A DNA stretch of 64,000 bases from the NCBI GenBank assembly GCA_014802265.1, contig JAAVCP010000071.1, positions 124,001 to 188,000 on the forward strand, given 5' to 3'. A program made the translations under genes and the position numbers. Below are positions 17,255 through 25,940 of the stretch, one piece after another. This DNA comes from Bacteroides sp. Its GTDB lineage: Bacteria > Bacteroidota > Bacteroidia > Bacteroidales > Muribaculaceae. Numbering within the stretch: the stretch's first letter is position 1; each line of letters opens with the position of its first letter. The notes under the pieces are model-generated. The model was not told where the DNA came from. It ran no database searches and saw only the letters and a program-made list of their open reading frames with translations.

Positions 17255-18406
17255 TTATTCACGGCGGCGAATTTTAACAGGGATTACATCTTCTGTCGGC
17301 ATTTCATCTACCACAAGGGCAAGGTGTCCCCCACCCCCTGCACCAAGCATCTTCCATGCCAGTGCTTTCCCTTTCCATTTATCAATATGTTCCTGCACCC
17401 CCGGTTGCATCATCGCCGGAAACATTGCTACCTGTGCATTAAAGGAATCTCGGAAGGCTGAGGCAAATCCCTCAAGATCTTTTTGCATTATGGCATTCCA
17501 ACACCTGTCGGCTGCCGATGTCAAGGCTTTGACCTTTTTGGGAGTAATATCCTTACCTTCCACCACTGAGCAACCTGCAGCACGGGGAAACATTTCCACA
17601 AGACATATATGGTTTTCAAGCCATGAAAGTATCTCTTCATCATGACATGCCTCTATCTTCCTGGGCCAATAATGACCATCATATAAATGGCGGGTAAGTC
17701 CTGTCATGCAAATCCCGATTGCATCTTGAGCCCCCGATATGTGCCCCTTATTCTCGGGGTCATTCTCAAAGCAGAAAAGCAGACGGGCAAGCATCTCCTC
17801 ATTATAATTAGGTAACTCGTAGGGCCATATCTTACGTGCAGCATTACGTGTGGAAGTTGCCATGCCTCCCCTTTCCATAAACTCATGATTGGGTTCTATC
17901 GAAAAAGTCAGTGCCCATCCCGAACCGTGTTCCGACACATAAGGCTGGTCAATCCAGGTTCCGGCAACGTCAACACGATAAGGGAGATTAGATTTCACCC
18001 CTTTACGCAACGATGTGGTTGACCTTGCCTCAAGTCCACTATCCGGCACCCGTTCCAATTCAACATACTCAATGCCACGACTGCGACACAATTCACGCTT
18101 AAGCTCACTTCCACCATCAGAGTTGACCACAAAGATATCGGGCTTAACCGCATCAAGAGTATCAATAAAATCAAGCATACCCGACCCTCTGTTGATATAG
18201 GCATCTTTCACATATCTTATTGCCTTTACCATATAGAGGCGTTCTTTTTCAGAATACACGGTCTTCCTATTCTTAAGCTCCTCGATTGTGGCATCTGAGC
18301 CTATCCCAACATATAGGTCACCATACTGAGACGCCTGCTTAAAGAACGCCACATGACCCGAATGGAGCATGTCGTAGCAGCCGGAAACGAATACTTTCTT
18401 ATTCAT
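17255..18406 (-). CDS. Fused cytidylyltransferase-like / GHMP kinase-like enzyme
   Basis: 383 residues from the ATG at 18406, which overlaps the upstream GH43 gene by 8 bp; longer starts would run into the GH43 frame. The first 140 residues are a nucleotidyltransferase domain with GCYDMLHSGH (histidines 15 and 18) as in the glycerol-3-phosphate and heptose nucleotidyltransferases. Residues 150-383 resemble GHMP sugar kinases of the heptose 7-phosphate kinase type: PYRVDVAGTWIDQPYV, then a C-terminal GAGGGGHLALVV. Such a bifunctional protein would phosphorylate and activate a sugar, comparable in logic to HldE or Fkp. Its substrate is unknown. Location at the end of the glycan operon suggests a sugar released by that operon. 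Confidence 0.75.
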   Translation of the reverse strand: MNKKVFVSGCYDMLHSGHVAFFKQASQYGDLYVGIGSDATIEELKNRKTVYSEKERLYMVKAIRYVKDAYINRGSGMLDFIDTLDAVKPDIFVVNSDGGSELKRELCRSRGIEYVELERVPDSGLEARSTTSLRKGVKSNLPYRVDVAGTWIDQPYVSEHGSGWALTFSIEPNHEFMERGGMATSTRNAARKIWPYELPNYNEEMLARLLFCFENDPENKGHISGAQDAIGICMTGLTRHLYDGHYWPRKIEACHDEEILSWLENHICLVEMFPRAAGCSVVEGKDITPKKVKALTSAADRCWNAIMQKDLEGFASAFRDSFNAQVAMFPAMMQPGVQEHIDKWKGKALAWKMLGAGGGGHLALVVDEMPTEDVIPVKIRRRE

Positions 18407-20306
18407 GACTAAGGTGAGTTGGAGTTGCCTGCATAATTGTGCCGTCAGGGTTGAATTGCAGACGGTCGATACACACTTCACGATGCTGTCCCGGCTGACT
18501 CTTAAGGTAAGCCGGGTTTATGCGGTGGTAGACGATTGCCCAGTCGTCAGTCCCCGGGAACTGAACCACAGAATTATGGGCTGTGCCATACATATTACCT
18601 TTCTGTCGTAGCACAATAGGATTTTCAGCTACCTCTATCGGACCCAACGGTGATTTCGATGTACCGTAAGCCACATGATAATTCGGGGAGCCGGTATCAT
18701 CAACTGACCACATAAAGTAATAAGTCCCGTCACGGAAAATTACATATGGACCCTCGCGGAAAGCATAATCCTCAAGAGTTCCACCTTCAGGTGTCATCAC
18801 AGAGATGGTTTCAGGCTTGATTGACACCATATCGGCATTAAGCTCTGCACCTGCCATATAGCCGTTACCCCAGTAGAGATAAGATTTGCCACTGACCGGA
18901 TCAGTAAACACATCGACATCTATCTGTTGCCCATACCCTACCGGAGACTCAGTTATCATTGCCGTCTCCATAGCTTTGAAAGGACCGACAGGTGAATCAG
19001 CCACTGCCACGCCAATCTGTTTTCCACCTCCGGCAACCGGATTGCCACTGAAATAGAAGAAGTATTTATATTTGCCGTCAATCATCTTTTCTTCTATTGC
19101 CGGTGCCCATGCATTGCCATCTGCCCATGGAACCTGGTCGGTGGAGAGATCAAGCGTAACCCCTTCATAATTCCAATCTTCCAGATTGTCGGAAGAGTAA
19201 CAGGTATAGTAAGTGCCACCCCACCCCGGATAACCGTCAGTAGTAGAGTAAATGTAATATTTACCGGTATTCTTGGAATACAAAATTTCCGGGTCAGCGT
19301 GGAATTGCGGCAGAATCGGATTTTTTGCACCTTTCAGATATGAAGGAAATTCCTTCTCCAGACGTTGGTATTCAGCCTCCGTGATGGGGATAACCGTGCC
19401 GTGACGCGGGTGAAAATCCATGCTTACCTTCGAGTCTACAACCTTGAAGTTGTCAAGATCAGTTGATTCAGTAAATTGATATTCCCCATTCATATATACG
19501 TCATACATCAGAATATACTTGTCGGAGTCAATCAATTTAAAAGTGCCGGCACCCTCAACAGCTTTATCGGTCTGCTGCTTATATTCATCTTGCTCCTCCC
19601 ACTTTTCGGAAGTAAGTTTCTTTGTAGTTGCTTTCTTTATGCCGTTACCGTGTCCCTCAGTCTTATAGAAAAGATGATAAACCCCGTCTTTATATACAAT
19701 ATCGCCGTCAATGCACGACTTCTTATTCTTCGGAATAAATAAAGGTTTAGGCTTACCTATAAAATCAGTGAAATCATCATTGGCATAAGCATAATAAATG
19801 ATGTCAGGACCGTCACCATGTTGCATTGACCAATACACCATATATTTCCCGGCATCTTTGTCATAAACCGTCTGCGGTGCCCACACCCTCTTCAAATTCT
19901 CATGTCCCTTATATCTCTTTTGAATATTTATAACTGACGGTGTCCAGTTTACCAGGTCATCAGATTTTAGAAGCGTAAGTCCTCGGTTTGAATCCCAGCC
20001 TTTTCCTGACTCCATATCGGTCACCACCATATAGAAATGCTTGCCATCTTCAGTGCGAAGAATATGTGGGTCACGCACACCCCCCGTCTCACTGATAAGA
20101 CGCGAGTCAATCACCGGCGCATTATCATTAAGTGAGCGGAAATTAAAACCATCACGACTGAGAGCATACTTCACCGCCTCATCTCGCTTCTCATTTCCGG
20201 TAAAATAGACAAACAGATAGCCTGTCTTCGCCTCTTCAGCCTTCACACCAAAGCCCGACACCGCTACCATTGCCACAGCCCCAAGCATTATATTCCTTAT
20301 GTTCAT
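18399..20306 (-). CDS. Secreted tandem GH43 glycosidase
   Basis: 635 residues with a signal peptide (MNIRNIMLGAVAMVAVSGFG, cut near 23). Two five-bladed propeller GH43 domains follow. The first spans about 28-310, with GGVRDPHILRTEDGKHFYMV holding the catalytic base region and later CIDGDIVYKDGVYHLFYK. The second spans about 335-630, starting FHADPEILYSKNTGKYYIYS, with REGPYVIFRDGTYYFMWS later. GH43 enzymes mostly release L-arabinofuranose or D-xylose; the pairing suggests action on arabinose side chains. It starts 33 bp after the DUF4861 gene and overlaps the next gene by 8 bp. Subfamily and exact linkage cannot be set from motifs alone. Confidence 0.85.
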   Translation of the reverse strand: MNIRNIMLGAVAMVAVSGFGVKAEEAKTGYLFVYFTGNEKRDEAVKYALSRDGFNFRSLNDNAPVIDSRLISETGGVRDPHILRTEDGKHFYMVVTDMESGKGWDSNRGLTLLKSDDLVNWTPSVINIQKRYKGHENLKRVWAPQTVYDKDAGKYMVYWSMQHGDGPDIIYYAYANDDFTDFIGKPKPLFIPKNKKSCIDGDIVYKDGVYHLFYKTEGHGNGIKKATTKKLTSEKWEEQDEYKQQTDKAVEGAGTFKLIDSDKYILMYDVYMNGEYQFTESTDLDNFKVVDSKVSMDFHPRHGTVIPITEAEYQRLEKEFPSYLKGAKNPILPQFHADPEILYSKNTGKYYIYSTTDGYPGWGGTYYTCYSSDNLEDWNYEGVTLDLSTDQVPWADGNAWAPAIEEKMIDGKYKYFFYFSGNPVAGGGKQIGVAVADSPVGPFKAMETAMITESPVGYGQQIDVDVFTDPVSGKSYLYWGNGYMAGAELNADMVSIKPETISVMTPEGGTLEDYAFREGPYVIFRDGTYYFMWSVDDTGSPNYHVAYGTSKSPLGPIEVAENPIVLRQKGNMYGTAHNSVVQFPGTDDWAIVYHRINPAYLKSQPGQHREVCIDRLQFNPDGTIMQATPTHLSHE

Positions 20307-20339
20307 ATCATCAAATTTTTATTACGTAACCCAACAATC

Positions 20340-21482
20340 TCAAAACTTCACAACCAGAGGATACTTTAATTCCTCATGGAATCTTGCCAACTTAGCGGTC
20401 CAGTCATCAACACCTCTCACGCCACCTTTGCTCCAGCCGGAACCCCAATAATAGGTATATATTTCCCCCGGGGCAATCTCAGTCTTATTAAGAATCTGCC
20501 CTACTGCGTCACCCAAAGGCTCATCATATTTTTCGTAAGTACTGCTTTCAGGTGCCTGTGCATTAACTATACCTATATAGATCACACCATTTCCGTTATC
20601 CGGATTATCAGTAAGATCAGCATATGCCACATAACGTTTTTGTGGATCTATAACCTGACCATGCTGATTCTGTTTATGAACCACAATACCTGTCACAAGC
20701 GGTAATTTTTCCGACAGCCCCTTATAAGTCACCGAAGTCTTATTAAGCCATGACCCTTTATCAAGGGATATAATCCTCTCCTCGACAACTTCCCGGTCAG
20801 TCCCTATTTTTTCAGGGTAACAGGTTATCTTGGCTGTGGTACGCAGCGGACCATTATCAAGAATCTCACAACTTTCGTAAGCACACGGATAAGCAATCTC
20901 CCCTTCCGGGGCAAGGGCGTTCATTCCTGCGCCCAGTGTTTTTCCTACAGTGTAACAGTCCATGCCATTGCCATAATCTTTATGATAGGAAACGCCGTGC
21001 TGGCAATGATCTACATATCTTTGGGCAAGCACCGGGTAGTCCACCGATTTTGTCCAGATGTCATATCCGGCTACATTGCCCCCACCTTTCCGGTAGGAGG
21101 GTCCATATAGACGGTAACCACTCCGGTCGTTCTCCCATGTGAAGTCGTCTTGCAGATCATTTCTTATCTGCCCTATGCAAATGGTATCTGCCACTGACGG
21201 TGTCCCTTGCTCTATCGAAAATATTACCGTAGACTGTGCCGGCAGATTACTTTCAACAAGTATTTTACCATCATGGGTAAGCTGATGAATCAAGGAATTT
21301 CCATCAGTGTCATAAACGATAAAATCCGGACCGAAAGATTTCAATATCTTTTCGCCCGGTATTTCTACTATTGCCCCCTGTCTGACAAACGGTGCGGGAT
21401 TATATACGCTGACCGTTGTTGCAAATAATTCGGTACTACCGAATAAGGCAACTAAAAGTGCCAAAGATTTTATTTGATCCAT
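20340..21482 (-). CDS. Secreted DUF4861 protein
   Basis: 380 residues from the ATG at 21482, which gives a clean signal peptide (MDQIKSLALLVALFGSTELF). The longer start at 21518 would place its first codons inside the hairpin at 21497-21571 and is rejected. DUF4861 proteins are secreted beta-rich proteins found in pectin, ulvan and related utilization loci; some are reported in uronate-degrading clusters, but the reaction is not firmly assigned to my knowledge. Conserved-looking features include the aromatic GYRLYGPSYRKGG and the repeated YYWGSGWSKGG near the end. It follows the GH105/DUF2264 gene. Confidence 0.8.
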   Translation of the reverse strand: MDQIKSLALLVALFGSTELFATTVSVYNPAPFVRQGAIVEIPGEKILKSFGPDFIVYDTDGNSLIHQLTHDGKILVESNLPAQSTVIFSIEQGTPSVADTICIGQIRNDLQDDFTWENDRSGYRLYGPSYRKGGGNVAGYDIWTKSVDYPVLAQRYVDHCQHGVSYHKDYGNGMDCYTVGKTLGAGMNALAPEGEIAYPCAYESCEILDNGPLRTTAKITCYPEKIGTDREVVEERIISLDKGSWLNKTSVTYKGLSEKLPLVTGIVVHKQNQHGQVIDPQKRYVAYADLTDNPDNGNGVIYIGIVNAQAPESSTYEKYDEPLGDAVGQILNKTEIAPGEIYTYYWGSGWSKGGVRGVDDWTAKLARFHEELKYPLVVKF

Positions 21483-21496
21483 ATTTTTATTGAAAA

Positions 21497-21571
21497 AGAG
21501 ATCGGATTGCCGGTGCATTGATAAAATTTTCCGGCTTACATCTTTTTCAGTTAACCGGGAATCCGATCTCT
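21497..21571 (-). terminator. Intra-operon hairpin with U-tract before DUF4861 gene
   Basis: On the minus strand AGAGATCGGATT and its exact complement, extended by CCGG pairing, flank a loop of about 40 nt. The hairpin is followed by TTTTT and then, 9 bases on, the ATG of the next gene. It looks like an internal terminator or attenuator that would lower expression of the three downstream genes. Confidence 0.65.
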
Positions 21572-21577
21572 ATTTAT

Positions 21578-23911
21578 TTAAAACAAATCGCCGATTTGCT
21601 GTCCGTCACCCCAATGATGATCTTTCGGAAAAGGCTTTCCACTCCATGCCTTCTTATTAGTCCAGGGCTGTGCGGCATCTGTCCAGAAAGGATGAGTTGC
21701 CGGCAAGCCGAGCGGAAGGAAAGAGAGTGAGGTCATATATAGCGAACCGTTGTTGGTATACCAGTCGGCAATATTAGGCTGACGTCCGGCAAAGCCTATT
21801 GTAAGGAAACCTCCGTCGTTAAAATTCTCCTTGCCATCAAACATATTGTGCATCACGGCGGTCAGGGCAGAGCGTACCTGACCATTGGAAAGACCTTCGG
21901 GAAGCTGCCCATACCATGCCATCAGTGCAAGAGGTTGCATGGTTGCCATACGGTATGGGATTGAGCGACCAAACACCGGGAAAGTTCCTTCGGGAGAAAT
22001 CATACGCTCAAGAACAATTGCAAACTTCTTTGTCCTGTGAAGTGCCTTGTCATAATATTTTCCATAATGAATACGGGTATATTTACCGGCATCTTTCATA
22101 GCCTGCAAGGTCTCCAGAAGCATCGGGTGGAAAACATAGCTGCTATAATAGTCGTAGGCGAAAGACGGACCATCAGCATACCACCCGTCCCCGACATACC
22201 ATTCATTGACCTTACGCACTGCTGAGTTAACACGATATTCGTCACATTCAGCACCCACTTTAGCAAGCAAACTCTCTATTTCAGAAGAAAACAGAAGCCA
22301 GTTGGTGTAAGGGGGATCAACCCTGCGTAATTGAGTGAACTCCTCTATGTAGCGCTTTTTGGTCACATCATCAAGAGGCTCCCAGAGAGTATCGTAAGCA
22401 CGGAGGAAACTTTCGGCGACATAAGCAGCATCTACAAGTGCTTGCCCGTGTCCACGCCACAACAGATAATCAGGACTGTCCGGGTCAACGGCATTCTTAT
22501 AGGCTGCGAGAGCCATCTCTCGAAGCTCTTTTCTCTTCTTACCCTCATCAGTGTCATCATCAGGAAGAGCAAGCCACGGGGCTATACCTGCCATCAGGCG
22601 ACCAAATGTTTCCATATAGGTAACGCCCTTATTTCTACCATCCCAATTGGGGCTGACTTCCACAAGCATATTCTTCTGCAGCTCACCCTTTGACATATTG
22701 CTCAATACGGGATAAGCGATGTTATAGAGCAAGTCAACCCAATATGCACGGTCAGGATTATTTTCAGCCTCAAGCATACGTGCATATTCACAGGCAGCCA
22801 AAAGGAATGCACCTACCCCGAAATTGGAGGTGGAATTGGCATCTACAACCTGTCCCGGGATTGCCTTCTCTCCTATTGGCTGGACATACCCTACTTTCCC
22901 ATCTTTCTGCACGGCTGTATTTTTAAGATAGTTCCAACCTTTCTTGGCAGCATTCAGATATTTCTCCCCATGCAGATAGCCGTTGTTAAGACCCCAGAGT
23001 AATCCGTATGTGAAGAAAGCTGTGCCTGAAGTCTCAGGACCGGGTGCATGCTCCTCATCAAACATTGAGCGGCTCCAATACCCGTCAGGTTGCTGACAAG
23101 CCACAACAGCATTTGCCATGTCTTGGAAACGCTTCACGAAAAATTCACGATGCTTATAATTTGGGGGTAAATCCTGAAGAACCTTGGCAAGCCCTGCAAG
23201 GACCCAACCATCACCACGCGCCCAAAAGTCTTTCTTACCGTTGGCACTCTTATGTTTCGGATAAGTGTATTTGGCATCACGGTAATAAAGATTCTCCTCC
23301 GGGTCAAACATTATGCTGTCTGAGAAGGTGATATATTCATATAGCTTGTCAAGATATTTAGGATTCTCAGTAATCTTATATAGTTTTGTCATAACAGGCA
23401 TCACCATATATAGTCCGTCTGCCCACCACCAATAATCATTATTAGGGGTTGCCATCTCATATTCCATAACCTCCCTTGCACGCTTGATTCGCTTGTCGTC
23501 GGGAAGAATATTATAAAGGTCGGCATAAGTCTGGAAACATATCTGCCAGTCACCGAAAAGCACGTGCTCATCAGTTTCACCGTAATTATATTTCCATTTG
23601 CTGCGGTCATTGCTTTTTGCACCTTTCCATTCGTTGTGTTCAGCCCATTTCTGAGAATAATCCAACCAGTCTTCATTACCTGTAAGCCTGTAGGCTTCCA
23701 TATTTCCGGTATGATAAGCTGCATTATCCCAGAAGGGATTTACCTCTGCCGGGTTATTCTTCTGCCAGTAATTATTTACCTTACTGATTAGCGTGCGAAC
23801 TTCGGCAGCTTCTTTGGCTTTATCTGATTGCTTAGGTGCAGCATATCCTGCCAAAGTCGTCACCACCGACAGAAGTGCTAATGGTACTATAGATTTAAAA
23901 AATCTTTTCAT
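21578..23911 (-). CDS. Secreted GH105 - DUF2264 (GH154-like) fusion enzyme
   Basis: 777 residues with a signal peptide (first 24 residues, ending GYAAP). Residues about 35-385 are a GH105 unsaturated uronyl hydrolase (six-hairpin barrel): ADGLYMVMPVMTKLYKIT, the catalytic-region DFWARGDGWVLAGLAKVL, and YWSRSMFDEE. Residues about 395-770 are a DUF2264 domain (NMLVEVSPNWDGRNKGVTYM, WRGHGQALVDAAYVAESFL, DGWYADGPSFAYDYYSSYVF), a family that CAZy lists, as I recall, as GH154 beta-glucuronidases. So one polypeptide may remove both unsaturated and intact glucuronic acid from side chains. It is the first gene of the minus-strand enzyme operon. Usually these domains are separate proteins. Confidence 0.85.
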   Translation of the reverse strand: MKRFFKSIVPLALLSVVTTLAGYAAPKQSDKAKEAAEVRTLISKVNNYWQKNNPAEVNPFWDNAAYHTGNMEAYRLTGNEDWLDYSQKWAEHNEWKGAKSNDRSKWKYNYGETDEHVLFGDWQICFQTYADLYNILPDDKRIKRAREVMEYEMATPNNDYWWWADGLYMVMPVMTKLYKITENPKYLDKLYEYITFSDSIMFDPEENLYYRDAKYTYPKHKSANGKKDFWARGDGWVLAGLAKVLQDLPPNYKHREFFVKRFQDMANAVVACQQPDGYWSRSMFDEEHAPGPETSGTAFFTYGLLWGLNNGYLHGEKYLNAAKKGWNYLKNTAVQKDGKVGYVQPIGEKAIPGQVVDANSTSNFGVGAFLLAACEYARMLEAENNPDRAYWVDLLYNIAYPVLSNMSKGELQKNMLVEVSPNWDGRNKGVTYMETFGRLMAGIAPWLALPDDDTDEGKKRKELREMALAAYKNAVDPDSPDYLLWRGHGQALVDAAYVAESFLRAYDTLWEPLDDVTKKRYIEEFTQLRRVDPPYTNWLLFSSEIESLLAKVGAECDEYRVNSAVRKVNEWYVGDGWYADGPSFAYDYYSSYVFHPMLLETLQAMKDAGKYTRIHYGKYYDKALHRTKKFAIVLERMISPEGTFPVFGRSIPYRMATMQPLALMAWYGQLPEGLSNGQVRSALTAVMHNMFDGKENFNDGGFLTIGFAGRQPNIADWYTNNGSLYMTSLSFLPLGLPATHPFWTDAAQPWTNKKAWSGKPFPKDHHWGDGQQIGDLF

Positions 23912-23988
23912 GATGACTAAATCTTGGTAGAGTTTATAAGTTATTTAATTATGATAAACATTTTGCAATTGAGTTTTCCATTCTATCG

Positions 23989-23996
23989 CAAAATTA
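23989..23996 (-). promoter_or_regulatory. Putative -7 element of the GH105 enzyme operon
   Basis: On the minus strand TAATTTTG matches TAnnTTTG, about 78 bp before the ATG at 23911. No clear -33 partner is seen. Confidence 0.4.
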
Positions 23997-24156
23997 ATAA
24001 AAATATACCACATCTGTGATATATATTTTATCAATAATGGGTCTTTATCAGTCAATTTATATGTTACATTTGCACCAAACTACAAATATTGATCACAATA
24101 TCCATCTTAACAAAAGCTATTTAAATCTTGTAGATTGTAAATCTATTTTTAATCAA

Positions 24157-24196
24157 TAAGAAACACGCCGAGAGAAGTAAGCCAGCGTGTTTCTTA
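24157..24196 (-). terminator. Terminator after the second SusC/SusD pair
   Basis: Twelve-bp perfect arms TAAGAAACACGC / GCGTGTTTCTTA with a 16-nt loop begin 11 bp after the SusD stop, and the minus strand continues TTGATTAAAAAT. It separates the SusCD transcript from the enzyme operon. Confidence 0.8.
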
Positions 24197-24207
24197 TTAA
24201 TCAGATT

Positions 24208-25929
24208 TTAATAGCCGTTATTCTGAACGAGGTCAGCATCTTTATTAAGCTGAATGTTGCTCAGTGGAATTGGAAGCAGAGTATGAACATCCGCCTTATA
24301 GCCAGTTATCTGCTTAGTGGGTTCAATCTCTTTCCACTTATCGGTCATCATCATGTTGACGCGGTTGGTAAGCTCACCGGTACGCATGAGAGTAAAGCGA
24401 CGGTTCTCTTCTGCCACAAGCTCACGGATACGTTCATCAAGTATGAAATCGATATTCATCATTGAAGCGTCAACTTTACCGAGATTAGGATTCTCCTTAG
24501 CAATGCGTGAGAGCTTGAATGCCCTGTCGCGAAGCACGTTAATGTCTTCTGCCGCACCCGTAGTATTGTTAAGGCGCACTCTTGCCTCCGCACGAAGCAG
24601 ATAAGCCTCAGCAAAACGCATCATTGGGAAATCCTTTACCATTGCATAGCCGAAGTCATCAGCCGGATCGTATGCGCCCCACTTAGTAGGATGAGGATAG
24701 AATACATTCAATGTGTCTGCCTTATGATAATAAACCCTTGAGCCGACAGTCACATTAACTGTAGATACTACCTCTTCGCTATTCGGATCATCATTGGGCA
24801 CACGGAAACCATCTTTATCAAGATAGTATGTAGCTCCCTCCCAGCCTTCACGATTATACCACATCACGCGACGGATATTATGGTTGGAGTTACGGATATC
24901 ACCTTCTTCATACACACCGTATTTCACATAGTTGCTGAGACGAAGACGTCCGTTGCCACGACCACCGATTGAGTCAGCATTCTGCATTCCGTCAAGTTTA
25001 TGGAAAGCTGCTACCCAGTTACGACGCTGCTGAGCATTATCAATTGTCCCGTTAGGTACGCTTGCATTATTCTCTTGCTCAAAGTTCCAGATTGCCTCAG
25101 TGTTACCTTGTGAGCGACGCTGATTCCCATAACGGAACATATCTGAATAATAGTCACCCGCCTCAAGAGTAAACTTTCCGTATCTTTCTTCTACAAGCTT
25201 ATATGAGCCTGAATTGATAAGATCTGTACATGCGCTCTCAGCTTTCTGATAATAACTATTGTCATTATACTGATAGCCCATACGGTTGTAAGCCTGCCCT
25301 GCGAGGATACGGGCTGCACCCTTACTGATACGTGCCTCCATTACGAGACCTGTCACATCGGGAAGATTAGCCATTGCAAACTGCAAATCCTCGTCAATAA
25401 GCTTATCAACCTCTGCCTTTGGTGTGCGTGTATAGTCTGTACGCGGAGAAGTGACGGGCTCTGTAATCAAAGGCACATCGCCCCAACCGGTTACAAGCTG
25501 ATCGTATGCCCATGCACGGAAGAAACGTGCCTCCGCTCTCTGTGCATCTGTGCCTTGTTCCTCATTTGTAATGATAAGGTTGGCACCGGCTACAATCTGA
25601 TAAAGCTTTTGCCAAAGGAATCCCACACCAGAATTCTCCGAGTTAAGCTCACCATACTGATAGAAAGGACGTTCAACACCTTCAATATCACCGGGGGCAC
25701 CTACGTCTGTGCCGTCCTGCCAGATTCCGGGATATCCCTGCCAACTGGAAATGCCGAGGATATTACCCACTCTTTTATGAAGTCCCAGGAGTTTGCCATT
25801 GACATCATCTACTGTCTCAGGGGTGTATGACGAGTAAACCTTCTCGTCAAGATATGAGTCGCTGCAGGCAGTGGTGCCCATAAGAAGAGTCAGTGCAGCG
25901 GCAGAATATATTATTTTATTGAATTTCAT
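24208..25929 (-). CDS. SusD-like glycan-binding lipoprotein (pair B)
   Basis: 573 residues. A lipoprotein signal ends at the lipobox GTTAC with the cysteine at residue 22. The body is the SusD/RagB helical fold: ANLIITNEEQ, a TPR-like ARFFRAWAYDQLVTGWGDVPLIT near 135, and the C-terminal LNDER-equivalent DFILDERIRELVAEENRRF. It is anchored on the cell surface and delivers oligosaccharides to its SusC partner, 11 bp upstream. The gene is intact although its SusC has a stop codon, so surface binding without import is possible. Confidence 0.93.
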   Translation of the reverse strand: MKFNKIIYSAAALTLLMGTTACSDSYLDEKVYSSYTPETVDDVNGKLLGLHKRVGNILGISSWQGYPGIWQDGTDVGAPGDIEGVERPFYQYGELNSENSGVGFLWQKLYQIVAGANLIITNEEQGTDAQRAEARFFRAWAYDQLVTGWGDVPLITEPVTSPRTDYTRTPKAEVDKLIDEDLQFAMANLPDVTGLVMEARISKGAARILAGQAYNRMGYQYNDNSYYQKAESACTDLINSGSYKLVEERYGKFTLEAGDYYSDMFRYGNQRRSQGNTEAIWNFEQENNASVPNGTIDNAQQRRNWVAAFHKLDGMQNADSIGGRGNGRLRLSNYVKYGVYEEGDIRNSNHNIRRVMWYNREGWEGATYYLDKDGFRVPNDDPNSEEVVSTVNVTVGSRVYYHKADTLNVFYPHPTKWGAYDPADDFGYAMVKDFPMMRFAEAYLLRAEARVRLNNTTGAAEDINVLRDRAFKLSRIAKENPNLGKVDASMMNIDFILDERIRELVAEENRRFTLMRTGELTNRVNMMMTDKWKEIEPTKQITGYKADVHTLLPIPLSNIQLNKDADLVQNNGY

Positions 25930-25940
25930 TATTTTAATCT

